DNA from: Bacteroidota bacterium
GTDB lineage: Bacteria > Bacteroidota > Bacteroidia > Bacteroidales > Lentimicrobiaceae
NCBI GenBank assembly: GCA_009773515.1
Contig: WSXX01000005.1
Span: forward strand, 123,256 to 187,255
DNA length: 64,000 nucleotides
Reading direction: 5' to 3'
Below are positions 45,066 to 54,675 of this stretch, one piece after another (the first letter of the stretch is position 1; each line of letters opens with the position of its first letter). A program made the position numbers and the translations under genes. The notes beneath the pieces were generated by a model, which saw nothing but the letters and a program-made list of their open reading frames with translations, made no database searches and was not told the DNA's origin.

Positions 45066-46751
45066 TCAGAAAGAGTAAGACAAACCACCCATCACTGTGA
45101 AACGATAGCCCGGATAATTGTACCACAGGTAATTTCTGGTGCCAAGCAGGTTATTCAGGTTGAGAAATGCTGCGAGTGAGCGGGTATATCTGTATTCAAG
45201 ACCCATACCGAGATCAACATACCCTTTGAGTGTTTCTGCCGAAACCGAGCCCACTTCATTCTCCAGACGGGCATATTGTTTCGAAAAATATTTCACATCA
45301 GCAGAAACTATCAGTTTATCACCAATATTGTAATATGCTTCTCCTCCGATGGTGGAAGCCGGTTTGTGCCAGGGATGAAGTTCTGATTTCATACTCCATT
45401 TTTCAAATGAAGCAAAGGCTTTTACCCTGATCTTCTCAGCGGAATGAAACTCAGCTTCAAACCTTCCGGCAAGCAGATCTGCATCATCATAAATCAGGGT
45501 AAACCTGTTGAAAGGCTCCTGTGAAAAATCATTGACGAAAAAATATGCATTTTCGATGGTTGAAGCTTTGAATGAAGCAGAAAGATTTATATGATTTCCT
45601 GCTCTTGCCCTTGCCTGAGCGTAAAAAGCAAAGCGCTCCCGGGTGTATTGCAGCGGCAGAATAGATTGTACAAACGGATTGAGGTCAGACAATTCATCAA
45701 AACCATGCCTTCTTAGTCCTCCGGTTATTCCGGCTTTTACAGTAAGGGCATCTTCAATAACCCGCATCTGAGCTTCGGCAAACGGAAAAAGATAAGCTTT
45801 TGAAAGGGTATCGCCTTTGAAAGTAATGTCGAGGCCCAGACGGAAAGCATACATTTCGAACTCAGTCCCTATAAAGGGTCTGATGCTCACCAGGGTATTG
45901 TTTTGTTTCAGGGTTGAATCTTTGTAGCCGGTAAACGAAATATCTGTTTCAATACCAAGTTGCTGATAATCGGTAAAACTAAAGAGTTCGAAGCGTTTAT
46001 CAGCACTTCCGTTAATCGCAATCCTGTTTTCGCGGGTTTCAAAGCGATCAGAAACGTTGTTAAAAGCCAATCCGATTTTATGGTTCAGATTGTCCTTATC
46101 GGAATAAACCGATTTAAAATCAACGGCAGCATTCAGGCGGTTAAATCGTTGTTTAAGATCATCATCTGCAATAAAAAAGTCAAATTCTTCGGGTTTGAAA
46201 CCGTAATGATGAACCACATTTCGCCTGTATCCAAGCTGACCTGAAAGGGTATGATTATCCATAAACCGCTGCCCCTGAAGTTCGACAAGGTTTAGGCTGT
46301 TTTTGCTGATTGCATAATCTTTAATCTCTCCGCTTGATGAAAGATGTTTTACATGCACACCAAGTCCGTAGGTTTTTGACCTGAGGGTATTTGCCCACAA
46401 TTCAAGGTAAGGCGAGGTGTAATTTCCGAAACCGGCACGGGCATAATTCCGGTATAGTTTTTTCTGGGGTTCACCCACAAGTTTTACCGATGGAATGGTT
46501 TCAGGTGTGAGGACAGGTTTCATCTGAACCGGCACAATTCTGTAGGTCATTTCAGGCAGTTTTACCTCAGTTTCGGATGCTGAAGGATTGATAACAATCT
46601 TATTTGATTCCGGAATTGACGGCTCGTAGGCGCCAACCACAGTGACCTGTTCGTTGAGTACCTGAGCAAAGGTGAGGGATGCAGGAAGAATAAACAGAAG
46701 TGCGACAAAAAACACAATCCTGATCGGGCTTATATGATGTTTTAAATTCAT
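45066..46751 (-). CDS. Outer-membrane beta-barrel protein (TonB-receptor-like, no plug)
   Basis: The 561-residue protein has a signal peptide (residues ~1-29, ending TFAQ). A short periplasmic stretch with a carboxylate/proline-rich segment follows (VVGAYEPSIPESNKIVINPSASETEV), then about 450 residues of amphipathic strands ending in GGLSYSF. The N-terminal VTVVGAYEPSIP looks like a TonB-box-type opening, but I see no complete plug domain. It is co-transcribed with the TPR protein 24 bp upstream, suggesting a two-component envelope complex. Function unknown. Confidence 0.82.
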   Translation of the reverse strand: MNLKHHISPIRIVFFVALLFILPASLTFAQVLNEQVTVVGAYEPSIPESNKIVINPSASETEVKLPEMTYRIVPVQMKPVLTPETIPSVKLVGEPQKKLYRNYARAGFGNYTSPYLELWANTLRSKTYGLGVHVKHLSSSGEIKDYAISKNSLNLVELQGQRFMDNHTLSGQLGYRRNVVHHYGFKPEEFDFFIADDDLKQRFNRLNAAVDFKSVYSDKDNLNHKIGLAFNNVSDRFETRENRIAINGSADKRFELFSFTDYQQLGIETDISFTGYKDSTLKQNNTLVSIRPFIGTEFEMYAFRLGLDITFKGDTLSKAYLFPFAEAQMRVIEDALTVKAGITGGLRRHGFDELSDLNPFVQSILPLQYTRERFAFYAQARARAGNHINLSASFKASTIENAYFFVNDFSQEPFNRFTLIYDDADLLAGRFEAEFHSAEKIRVKAFASFEKWSMKSELHPWHKPASTIGGEAYYNIGDKLIVSADVKYFSKQYARLENEVGSVSAETLKGYVDLGMGLEYRYTRSLAAFLNLNNLLGTRNYLWYNYPGYRFTVMGGLSYSF

Positions 46752-46775
46752 TATCAGTTCTTTTTAAAAGTAAAA

Positions 46776-49700
46776 CTACTTGATTATTATGCCTTCATCG
46801 TCATCGAATGAACTGCCGGCTTGCGGTTTCGAGGCACCTGCTTTATTAAGTATCTCCAGTTTTTGCCGGGCAAGCTGACGCAGGTCTTCACCATCGTAAT
46901 TATCGATAATGCTCTGCAGAGTCTGCCGGGCCTGAAACTCATTTCCTGTTGCCAGATAAACATCAGCAAGCAGAATAAACGATTTGGCTACCCAGTAATC
47001 ATACGAAGCATAATCGCCCGAAAGCGTGAAGATGTGCTTTTCAGAAGTTTTGTAATCTTTCAATCTGTAGGCTGACAGCGCAAGTCCGTAGAGTGCTTCG
47101 GCGGCCATTTCGCCACGAGCGAGTTTCAGCGTTTGCTCAAAAGAACTCTTTGCCATTTCATAACGTTGAAGTTCAAGCGAGGAATTTCCCATGGCAAGAT
47201 GAGTTTCAGCTGCAATATCCGGTGTAAGCCTGTCGGTGGCAAGCAAGCGCTGCCCCTGCTGAATGGCAATGCCATGATTGCCGAGCCTTGAATTATTCCG
47301 CATCTGACCAAGATATGCAAGATGGAGGTTGTCAGGATTTTCGGCATTGTCCTCAAGCTTCTCATACATGGCCAGCGATTTTGCATAATCCTTGTTCCGG
47401 TATAGAATATCTGCTGCTTTCAGCGCAGAATTTTCGGTAAATCTGTTTCTGGGGAGGTTAAGGATGTGGTTATAACTGCTCAGCGCTTCTTCATATCTGC
47501 CGGCGCGTGAATCGCAGTCAGCCTTATAGAAATGAGCATTTACCGAGAACATTCCATTGGGGAACCTTTCAAGATATGAGGCAAAGTCAGGCGCAGCTTT
47601 CTGGCAATCACCAGCCATATAACGGTTCTCAATGGCCTGATAAGTCAGCGAATCCTGTTCCGAACGTGAGACATTGGCAAAAGGAATATCGGCCGCATAT
47701 TTCACGTAAGCATCTACCTGGTTCATATCCACATAAATATTGCGGATAATGGCCAGACCTTCGCGTGCTTCGGGTGTGGCAGGATAATCTTTTACCACTT
47801 TTTTAAGCACTTCAAGCGCCCGGGATTCGCGGTTGGTGTTGTAATAAATAAGTCCGGAACTGAGGAGCGCCCTTTTCACCAGACTGCTGTTCGGATGGTC
47901 GGTCACCAGTTTCTGAAAAGTCTGAAGTGCATCTTCATTTCTTCCCAGCGAAAGTTGTGCCTGAGCAAGCTCTATACGGGCATCGTCGTTGTATTGCGAT
48001 CTGGGGTAATCAGCCACCAATCGCTGCATGGCAGTTACCTTTCCGCTCACATTTCCTGAAACACCCGTTGCCAGTGCCTTTTGGTACAGAGCATAATCTA
48101 TATCGGCTCCTCTTGCGTTTATTACCTGATCATAGGCAGCCACTGCTTCATTGTACTGTTTGAGCATAAAGTGGCAATCGGCAAGCCTGAGGCGTGCATC
48201 GTTCAGCATTTTCTGATCAGACGGGCGTGACTCAACAAACTTTGCAAATTCAATTCGGGCTTCGCTGTATTTCTTCTGTTTAAAACGTGCGTAGCCAAGG
48301 TTATAGGCTACCGACGCGAATGATGGGTGCTTTGCAGCGCCGGGCAGATTCACAAAAGCACGGTATTGGGTAACTGCCTGATCGTATTGCCCCGATCTGT
48401 AGTATGATTCAGCCATCCAATAGGTTGCACCGGCTGTGATGGTGGCATCTACCTTATTTTCAAGTGATTTCCTGAACATTGAGATGGCATCCGCATGTTG
48501 ATTGTCGGCAAAAAGTTCCAGTGCCCTGAAATAGGAAATCTTCTGATAAATCTCATTCTGACGACTATCCCGCTTTTTCACATTCTCAAAAGTAGCCAGT
48601 GCTTCGCGGTAGTTTTTGGTTACCAGATAAAGGTTTGCCAGATAAGTGTAAGCTTCTTCGCGGCGCGCAGATTTCGGGTACTCTTCGAGATATTGCTGCA
48701 GCGCTTTAATCGCCTCATTGTATGGATTGTAAGAAAGCTCAATGGAGAGTTTGGCATAATTGAAGAGCGCGTCTTCGGCTATGGCTGTCCGCATAGGAAA
48801 TTTCCATGCCGAAAGGAATGAATTAGAGGCAAACTGTTTCTGATCACTTTTCAGGTAACTGTCGCCAAGGTGATAATAGGCATTCTGCGAAAGCGAATCC
48901 TCGGGACCTGCTGCCTGCTGAAATTCAGGAATTGCTTTGGCATAATCTCCGGTAATGTAGTATGAATAGCCAAGCACATAACTTTCCTCACGGGTGACTT
49001 TGTTTCGGTTGACCTTTCTGTATTCTTCAAGCAAACCAATTGCTTCCTTGTAGTTTCCTTCGCGGTAATTAACATCGGCCACCAGGCGCAGTATCTCGTT
49101 GGTGCGTTTGTTGCGCGATCCTTTCAGAAATGGCTGAGCCATAGCCATCATTTCATCGTGTCGCCCCTGCATGTAATAAATCTGAATGATGTAATAGGGA
49201 ACCACCGATTTGAATGTCGGATCATCCTTTATCCTCTCGAAATCGCGCAAAGCGGTCTCGTACAATCCTTTTTCATAAAGTATGTGGGCGTAATAATAGG
49301 TTGCCGGTCCGGTATATCGTGTCTGCTGATCTTTGATGGTTGAAAACGCATCGAGCGCCTGATCGGTATCTCCTTTTTTCAGGTAACAATATCCTTTTTT
49401 AAAGGTCAGTTCGGCTTTCTCTTCTTTATTCAGACCAAAACGTTCAACTTTATTATATGCATCCAGTGCACTGCTGAAGCTGTTGTTGCGGAAATAGAGA
49501 TTGGCAAGCCTGAACCAGGTATGATTGGTACGGGTATTTTCGGGGTACTTCGCAAGATATTCTTTCAGAAGCACTGCTGCATCGCCATGCTGAAGTTCGG
49601 ATGCTGATGCTGAAATATAATAATCCTTTTCGGCATCAAACGCAATCATCAGATCAGACTCTGGCTGCAATCGTGAAAAAAGATTGCGTGAGGCTCCATA

Positions 49701-49838
49701 CTTTTCTTTTACAAAAAGGTCGCCGGCAGTACTTTCATAGTTGCCCGGCACATTACTGACCGGGGTTTGCTGGGCATTAGCACCAGTGTAAAAAACTGAA
49801 AACAAAAGCAGTAAAAGGGCAAAATGTATTTTTATCAT
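46776..49838 (-). CDS. Large periplasmic tetratricopeptide repeat protein
   Basis: The 1020-residue protein has a signal peptide (MIKIHFALLLLLFSVFYTGANA). The rest is almost entirely TPR and Sel1/YbgF-like helical hairpins (typical units: NTRTNHTWFRLANLYFRNN, AAYDQVINARGADIDYALYQ, KSSFEQTLKLARGEMAAEAL), by eye 20 or more repeats. It ends with a short acidic tail (SSFDDDEGIIIK). TPR arrays of this sort are protein-binding scaffolds. The downstream barrel protein, 24 bp away, is its probable partner at the outer membrane. The gene starts at 49838 with no alternative signal peptide. Confidence 0.9.
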   Translation of the reverse strand: MIKIHFALLLLLFSVFYTGANAQQTPVSNVPGNYESTAGDLFVKEKYGASRNLFSRLQPESDLMIAFDAEKDYYISASASELQHGDAAVLLKEYLAKYPENTRTNHTWFRLANLYFRNNSFSSALDAYNKVERFGLNKEEKAELTFKKGYCYLKKGDTDQALDAFSTIKDQQTRYTGPATYYYAHILYEKGLYETALRDFERIKDDPTFKSVVPYYIIQIYYMQGRHDEMMAMAQPFLKGSRNKRTNEILRLVADVNYREGNYKEAIGLLEEYRKVNRNKVTREESYVLGYSYYITGDYAKAIPEFQQAAGPEDSLSQNAYYHLGDSYLKSDQKQFASNSFLSAWKFPMRTAIAEDALFNYAKLSIELSYNPYNEAIKALQQYLEEYPKSARREEAYTYLANLYLVTKNYREALATFENVKKRDSRQNEIYQKISYFRALELFADNQHADAISMFRKSLENKVDATITAGATYWMAESYYRSGQYDQAVTQYRAFVNLPGAAKHPSFASVAYNLGYARFKQKKYSEARIEFAKFVESRPSDQKMLNDARLRLADCHFMLKQYNEAVAAYDQVINARGADIDYALYQKALATGVSGNVSGKVTAMQRLVADYPRSQYNDDARIELAQAQLSLGRNEDALQTFQKLVTDHPNSSLVKRALLSSGLIYYNTNRESRALEVLKKVVKDYPATPEAREGLAIIRNIYVDMNQVDAYVKYAADIPFANVSRSEQDSLTYQAIENRYMAGDCQKAAPDFASYLERFPNGMFSVNAHFYKADCDSRAGRYEEALSSYNHILNLPRNRFTENSALKAADILYRNKDYAKSLAMYEKLEDNAENPDNLHLAYLGQMRNNSRLGNHGIAIQQGQRLLATDRLTPDIAAETHLAMGNSSLELQRYEMAKSSFEQTLKLARGEMAAEALYGLALSAYRLKDYKTSEKHIFTLSGDYASYDYWVAKSFILLADVYLATGNEFQARQTLQSIIDNYDGEDLRQLARQKLEILNKAGASKPQAGSSFDDDEGIIIK

Positions 49839-50184
49839 GCTGTTGATGATTTAAACTGTAAAATTACTCAGGACATCACTGCAAATCCGCTTTTACATTG
49901 CGAATTTATCAACAACCTGTATTTGAAAACTATTGGTGCAATAACGAAATACATGGCGGGTTATTATGCCGGAATTATCTGGTCAAGCACTGAAAAATCC
50001 GAAAAATGAATTAAGGGAATTTTAAAACTGAGCTTGCTCCGGAAAGTCGGAAAAGAAGATTTGCCACCAAAGCTCCAAAACACCAAATTACACATACTAT
50101 TGTATATCAATGTATTAAAATTGACGAGTTTTAGTGGTTTCGTGGCTTGGTGGCAATAATTCAGTATTCTGAGTGGACTCAAAC
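49839..50184. other. Intergenic stretch with one inverted-repeat element
   Basis: Apart from the TTGCCACCAAA-family element at 50061-50156 I see no gene, RNA or clear promoter here. The short frames on either strand lack any family features. Confidence 0.5.
50061..50156. repeat. Inverted-repeat element, copy 2 (TTGCCACCAAA family)
   Basis: The ends TTGCCACCAAAGC and GCTTGGTGGCAA are complementary, and the inner arms CTCCAAAACACCAAATTACAC and the right half resemble the copy at 37349-37434. The centre (CATACTATTGTATATC) differs between copies. Confidence 0.75.
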
Positions 50185-51114
50185 TTAATGATTCACCACA
50201 ATTTTCTGCACCTGCATCTGACCAGAATCAGAGATAAATCGTGCAAAATAAATGCCATTTGAAAGTGAAGGAAGTCCGATTTGCCGCGAAAAGACGCCCG
50301 GGCTTTGTGTTTTTCTTAAAAGCATTGAGCCGTTCAGACTGTAAAGTTGAAATTCGCCACCCTGAAGATCGGGGGTATTCAAAACAATTGACCGGCCACT
50401 TTCAGCCTGGAAAATGCTGATGTTATTTTCATTGGCAATATTCTCTGCATAAACAGCGCTGAAATCAACCGAAAGGTCATCAATCCAGAGCACGCTTCCC
50501 TGAACCGGTGAACCAGTGAGAAGGTTTGATGAGAAGAATAAGATATTCATGGTATCAGGTTCGGCTGTAATCAGGTAATCGATTGGCACGGTAAACGTTT
50601 GCCAATCGGGATTTTGCCCGCCTATGGTCAGGTAGGAAAGTGCAATGGTATCACGCGAAGTCCCGTTCCACCGCGATAGTCCGATACCCATAATGCATGA
50701 ATCACCTGCTGCCGGAAGGTAGCGGAACCAGCCATGAAGTACGCTGGGATATCCTGAAACAGGAATACCGCCATCAACTGTACCGGTTTGATTTACAATA
50801 TCGAGGGTAATTGTGCCAAGAGAAATAATGCCTGGCAAGGTAACCGGGCCTACAATAAAAACGTTTTGGGTAATGGTTTCGAGTTTTACACAGGAAGTTC
50901 CGTCGTGAGGATTTGTAACATCGCGGGTAACCGGTGTAAAAACTGTTCCCAGAATGGTTTGATTGATGGAGTTCCAGTCATCGGGCTCTCCTCCTGACCA
51001 GTTTTCGAAACCGGGATTTGGAATTGGATTCTGCGCCAGCAATGTCAAAGGCAGCAGAAAAAGAGCTATGAAAAAGGATTGCATTAAGTTTTTGTGGTAG
51101 TTGTTTTTACGCAT
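50185..51114 (-). CDS. Secreted T9SS protein with PCMD-like domain
   Basis: The 309-residue protein begins MRKNNYHKNLMQSFFIALFL with a signal peptide ending TLLAQ. It continues with a jelly-roll region opening PNPGFENWSGGEPDDWNSIN (residues ~28-225), similar to PCMD or carbohydrate-binding modules, and ends in a T9SS type A-like sorting domain (FQLYSLNGSMLLR ... SNGIYFARFISDSG). It is probably a small surface-attached binding protein. I chose the ATG at 51114 because the promoter element at 51140 would lie inside the longer frame from 51162. Confidence 0.84.
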   Translation of the reverse strand: MRKNNYHKNLMQSFFIALFLLPLTLLAQNPIPNPGFENWSGGEPDDWNSINQTILGTVFTPVTRDVTNPHDGTSCVKLETITQNVFIVGPVTLPGIISLGTITLDIVNQTGTVDGGIPVSGYPSVLHGWFRYLPAAGDSCIMGIGLSRWNGTSRDTIALSYLTIGGQNPDWQTFTVPIDYLITAEPDTMNILFFSSNLLTGSPVQGSVLWIDDLSVDFSAVYAENIANENNISIFQAESGRSIVLNTPDLQGGEFQLYSLNGSMLLRKTQSPGVFSRQIGLPSLSNGIYFARFISDSGQMQVQKIVVNH

Positions 51115-51139
51115 ACGGGCAGGTGAATGATTAACGTAA

Positions 51140-51147
51140 CAAAAGTA
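51140..51147 (-). promoter_or_regulatory. Bacteroidota -7 element for the PCMD-like protein gene
   Basis: On the minus strand TACTTTTG matches TAnnTTTG, 25 bp before the ATG at 51114. Confidence 0.6.
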
Positions 51148-51239
51148 CGATTTTTCCGGCATTCTGCGATAGAGTTATAAGGAAAAGCGGACACAGGCAG
51201 AATCTATATTTATGAGAAAATCACATCAACCGTAATTAC

Positions 51240-51272
51240 ATAAAACACGAATTCCCGCCATAGCGGGAATTC
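51240..51272 (-). terminator. Terminator of the RNase P RNA gene
   Basis: The perfect ten-base arms GAATTCCCGC (51249-51258) and GCGGGAATTC (51263-51272) with a four-base loop are followed on the minus strand by GTGTTTTATG. They lie directly beyond the 3' end of rnpB. Confidence 0.8.
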
Positions 51273-51279
51273 GCGAAAA

Positions 51280-51690
51280 CGGTGCCGTGCAACGCTGTAA
51301 GCGGGGTTCTGTTTCTGCCGAAGCAGAATTTCTGTCATTTATCTAGGCCTGAAGTTGCCTTCAGGCTCAAACGACCTACCCCCCGGAAAGGAGCGGGCAG
51401 CCCCCTGTTTTGCCTTGCGGCAGAACCTTCCGGTATATTTGGTCTTTCAACCCATAAGGTTTACCCGCTCAGATTGTCACCAACCTGAACCGTGGGCTCT
51501 TACCCCACATTTTCACCCTTATCTTGTCACGAAAAATCGCGACGAGACGGTTATTTTCTGTGGCACTTGCTGTTTCCGCCGACCGCGGAACCTTCCCGTT
51601 AGGAAGTATGGCGCCCTGTGTTGCCCCGACTTTCCTCTTCCTTTCTGCAAAAAGAAGCGACAGAACACGTTGCTGTTTCCGTTAAGAGAC
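51280..51690 (-). ncRNA. rnpB: RNase P RNA, bacterial type A
   Basis: This is the catalytic RNA that trims tRNA 5' ends. On the minus strand the universal 5' core GAGGAAAGTCGGGGCAA lies at 51637-51621. It is followed by the CACAGGGCGCC and CTTCCTAACGGGAAGG hairpin region. The 3' core ACAGAACCCCGCTTAC lies at 51312-51297. The ends AACGG (51683-51679) with CCGTT (51282-51278) and GCAACG with CGTTGC make an extended P1 helix. The length of about 410 nt fits Bacteroidota. A promoter (51702-51709) and a terminator flank it. The open frames overlapping it are artefacts. The exact ends are estimates within about 10 bases. Confidence 0.93.
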
Positions 51691-51701
51691 CTAAGTTGGG
51701 G

Positions 51702-51709
51702 CAAAGATA
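51702..51709 (-). promoter_or_regulatory. Promoter of rnpB
   Basis: On the minus strand TATCTTTG matches TAnnTTTG exactly, with a TTTG at 51726-51729 as a possible -33 element (16-base spacer). Transcription would begin near 51695. Confidence 0.7.
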
Positions 51710-51798
51710 TAAAAGAATTGGATACCAAATCAATAGGAAGGATTTTTGGTTTTGGGAGGTGGCGAAACTTTTATATTGCAGCTTTTGGCAGACACGCC

Positions 51799-51979
51799 AA
51801 CCTCTGACAGGGTGTTACTACCTGACAAGAAGTTACGTGTATCAAGTCTGATCGAGCCTCTTTGATGGGTTCGTAACCCTGGCACGATAACCCCTGACAG
51901 GGTTTTACTCTACCTGACCGGAGGTTCGCGGGTATCGGTCTGATCGCCCTTCATGAAGGGTTCGTAACCCTGTCAGGGG
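51799..51979. repeat. Two tandem ~90-bp repeat units with CTGACAGGGT palindromes
   Basis: Unit 1 (51799-51883) and unit 2 (51889-51979) share AACC(T/C)CTGACAGGGT, then ACCTGAC, GTATC, GTCTGATCG and GGGTTCGTAACCCTG in the same order. In unit 2 the ends CCCCTGACAGGGTT and AACCCTGTCAGGGG are complementary, so it can fold into a long hairpin. It lies between rnpB and the DUF2027-Smr gene. Confidence 0.8.
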
Positions 51980-51989
51980 TCGCCAATAA

Positions 51990-53105
51990 TCAGGAATTGC
52001 GGTGAATTATAATTTCCACTGCACCATTTCCATACTTTGCAAACGGAGCTGTACGGAACTCAACATTATCATAATCAGCAAGTGCTGCGATTATGGCTGA
52101 TTTTAGCGTGCCGTTACCTATGCCATGTATAAAAACAACTTTGTAATAGTTGTTGCTTATAGCACTATCGAGCATTCTGGAAAAATAATCAAGCTGATAA
52201 CGCAGAATCTCACTGTTGCTCATTTCTGCATATTGTTCTTTGAGCTCCGAGATATGAAGATCAACTTCTGCTTCGCGAAATCCAATTTTGTGAACATCGA
52301 TAAATGCAGGCGGAGCAATGGCCGAAACTTTCTGTTTTACTGCCGGATCAACTCCTTTCAGTGCCTCTTCGCCTTCAATAATCATTTGCCCTGCAATATC
52401 ACCCAGCAAAACCACCAATGCCTTTTGCCCTACCAATCTGAAATCCTGATAGTTGCTTTCCTTGTAAAACCTTACCGGCTTAACCTTAAACGAAGCATGG
52501 AGCGGGGCCAGAACTTCACCGGATTCCTCACGATGGAACAAAGCCTGAACAATGCCTTCTGACCAGCCTTCAATGTCATCCCTGTCTATGGTTTCGAGGA
52601 TTATTTTAGAAAAGGGAGGAATTACGTCATAATCAACGCCCGAATAGGTCTCTGTTTGCTCACGCAGCAAAAAACTGTATAAAACATCGTTTCGGGTATT
52701 GTTTATAAGGTAGATATCTACTTTTCCGGTGATCAGTATTTTCTGATCCTGAGGAATATAAATAATAAACAAGCCTTCAGGGTTGGCAACGCCCGACTGA
52801 CGATACAGCGGACTTACCCGTTCCGGATCTGATTCATCGTTTTGGTCGAACCGCGATGAATTTGCAGGCTGGGCTACATCCTGGTTTGCAGCAGAAGCAG
52901 CCGGTACTTCCAAATTCATATGTCTGTCAAAAAACCTGCCTGCCATTCCGGCAGGCTCAATTTTAATGAGATCCGAAGCCAGTACAGGAAGGTCAAAACC
53001 TTCCTCTATGGCTACATTTACCATATTGTTACTCAAAATCCGGGTTACTATGCCACCCCCTTTTTCGTTTAAAAAACGAACCTTATCACCTACTTTTAAT
53101 TCCAT
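51990..53105 (-). CDS. DUF2027 and Smr domain protein
   Basis: The 371-residue soluble protein begins with an SH3-like/KOW-type stretch (MELKVGDKVRFLNEKGGGIV), continues with the DUF2027 region and ends in an Smr domain (residues ~285-371) with EVDLHISEL and VVFIHGIGNGTLKSAI. Smr domains related to MutS2 can nick or bind nucleic acid and help rescue collided ribosomes in other bacteria. The DxH motif (DLH) and GxGxG loop needed for nuclease activity are present. I chose the start at 53105 because the promoter at 53150 overlaps the longer frame. The gene is monocistronic. Confidence 0.89.
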   Translation of the reverse strand: MELKVGDKVRFLNEKGGGIVTRILSNNMVNVAIEEGFDLPVLASDLIKIEPAGMAGRFFDRHMNLEVPAASAANQDVAQPANSSRFDQNDESDPERVSPLYRQSGVANPEGLFIIYIPQDQKILITGKVDIYLINNTRNDVLYSFLLREQTETYSGVDYDVIPPFSKIILETIDRDDIEGWSEGIVQALFHREESGEVLAPLHASFKVKPVRFYKESNYQDFRLVGQKALVVLLGDIAGQMIIEGEEALKGVDPAVKQKVSAIAPPAFIDVHKIGFREAEVDLHISELKEQYAEMSNSEILRYQLDYFSRMLDSAISNNYYKVVFIHGIGNGTLKSAIIAALADYDNVEFRTAPFAKYGNGAVEIIIHRNS

Positions 53106-53149
53106 TCCGATAGTCGTTAGATCACAAAGCTGATAATGAACAGCTTGCA

Positions 53150-53157
53150 CAAAGTTA
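53150..53157 (-). promoter_or_regulatory. Bacteroidota -7 element for the DUF2027-Smr gene
   Basis: On the minus strand TAACTTTG matches TAnnTTTG exactly, 44 bp before the ATG at 53105. Confidence 0.6.
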
Positions 53158-53439
53158 ATTACATTTTACCCCGAATGCAAATGTAAGTTTTTTATACAGA
53201 TAAAGCAGATTAATGCTGCCTCACTTAAAAAAGGATTGTTTATTGCTTGATAATTAAACCATTGGCATTTCAGCTATAAAGGCATGGCATACCTTGAAGT
53301 CCGGTTCTTTCTTTTAGAAATGCAAAACATTAATGTGTAACCTCTTAAATATCAAAACTAAAGCAAAAAAGGCACAGATTTTAATCAGGGTTAATAACTT
53401 TAATATGTACTTTTATAAACTAAACAGCCACTACCAAAA
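53158..53439. other. Intergenic stretch before the peroxidase gene
   Basis: About 280 AT-rich bases between divergent genes hold no coding frame or structured RNA I can support. TACTTTTA near 53407 is one base off the TAnnTTTG consensus and could drive the peroxidase gene. Confidence 0.4.
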
Positions 53440-54627
53440 ATGACTTTAAAAAGCTTTCCGGCAGCCCTGATCTTTGTTATGGTATTTCTGTTTTCATGCG
53501 GAGATAAAGGACCTCATCCTGTCAGTCACAATCCCACTCCTTACGAGCTTCAGATACCAAAATATTTTCCCACTCAACTTAACATCCCTGACAACAATCC
53601 ATTGACTGTTGAAGGCATTGAACTGGGACGCTATCTCTTTTATGATGGAAGGCTATCGGGACGTACCCACTTCGACTCATTGATGAGTTGCGGCAGTTGT
53701 CATGTGCAATCACGCAATTTTGAGCCCGGTATTGACCATCCGATTTTTCAGGGCGGACGCACCTTTGGCCTCAGTGGAACTCCCACGCCCCATGTTACGC
53801 TTCCACTGATTAATCTTGTGTGGAATCAGAATGGCTACCTGTGGAATGGAATGATTCATGAATCCAATTCCAATCCATCGCGCCGCCGGCTCGAAGATTT
53901 GGTATGGATGGGCGTGGTGGCTCCCCACGAAATGAATGGCGACACCAACCGCACCAAAGCCCTTATTCAGCAAACTCCGGGTTATGCCGATCTGTTCTTC
54001 AACGCATTCGGCTCAACCAAAGTAACGATGGAAAATATCAGCAGAGCCATTGCTCAGTTTGTAAGAACATTTGTTTCGGCAAATTCGAAATTCGACCGTT
54101 ATATGCGCGGAGAAGTGCAACTATCCCAGCAGGAAATCAATGGCTTTATCCTTTTCACCACCGAAGAAGGCGCCGATTGTTTCCATTGCCATGGAAGCAG
54201 CGGAAACCCGCTTTTTACCACAAATCTGTTTTACAACAACGGCAAAGACACTGAATTTAACGACCCGCGCGACCGCTTTGCCATTTCGGGCGATGAATTT
54301 GATAAGGGAGCATACAAAGCCACAACGCTCCGCAACATCGCTTTTGGCGGACCATACATGCACGACGGCCGTTTTCAGACACTTGACGAAGTAATTGATT
54401 TCTATTCGCACGATGTAAAGATGTCGCCCTGGGTAAATCCATTGATGCACCACGTTGCAGAGAGCGGAGTACAGCTTACTCCGGTTGAAAAAGCTGAACT
54501 TAAAGCCTTTATCCTTTCATTGCAGGACGACGAATTTCTTGCGAATCCAAAGTTCGGGCCACCTGCCATTTTTCCGGATGGCTCAACGTATGAGCAGATT
54601 GCCGGTAAGTTTGCTGGTGTGAGGTGA
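53440..54627 (+). CDS. Di-heme cytochrome c peroxidase (CcpA/MauG family) lipoprotein
   Basis: The 395-residue periplasmic enzyme reduces hydrogen peroxide using electrons from a small cytochrome, or oxidises a protein as MauG does. A lipoprotein signal (LIFVMVFLFSCGDKG) anchors it. Two CxxCH heme motifs are visible: CGSCH near residue 86 and CFHCH near 246. The conserved GLSGTPTPHVTLPLINL, PGYADLF and FGGPYMHDGRF stretches belong to the family. The two motifs fit the standard di-heme form rather than tri-heme. It stands alone. Confidence 0.93.
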   Translation: MTLKSFPAALIFVMVFLFSCGDKGPHPVSHNPTPYELQIPKYFPTQLNIPDNNPLTVEGIELGRYLFYDGRLSGRTHFDSLMSCGSCHVQSRNFEPGIDHPIFQGGRTFGLSGTPTPHVTLPLINLVWNQNGYLWNGMIHESNSNPSRRRLEDLVWMGVVAPHEMNGDTNRTKALIQQTPGYADLFFNAFGSTKVTMENISRAIAQFVRTFVSANSKFDRYMRGEVQLSQQEINGFILFTTEEGADCFHCHGSSGNPLFTTNLFYNNGKDTEFNDPRDRFAISGDEFDKGAYKATTLRNIAFGGPYMHDGRFQTLDEVIDFYSHDVKMSPWVNPLMHHVAESGVQLTPVEKAELKAFILSLQDDEFLANPKFGPPAIFPDGSTYEQIAGKFAGVR

Positions 54628-54675
54628 GATGGTTGATAGATCTTCCCACTACAGATTGAAAATTGATAGTCCTCC

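Noticed and set aside
51355..51807. 150-codon open frame on the plus strand, and the other short frames nearby
   Set aside because: They run antisense to or across the RNase P RNA gene; the conserved rnpB cores explain the sequence.
51868..51973. tRNA T-arm-like GGGTTCGTAACCC sequences
   Set aside because: The stem closes on a three-base loop instead of seven and there is no acceptor or anticodon arm, so these are simple hairpins in the tandem repeat.
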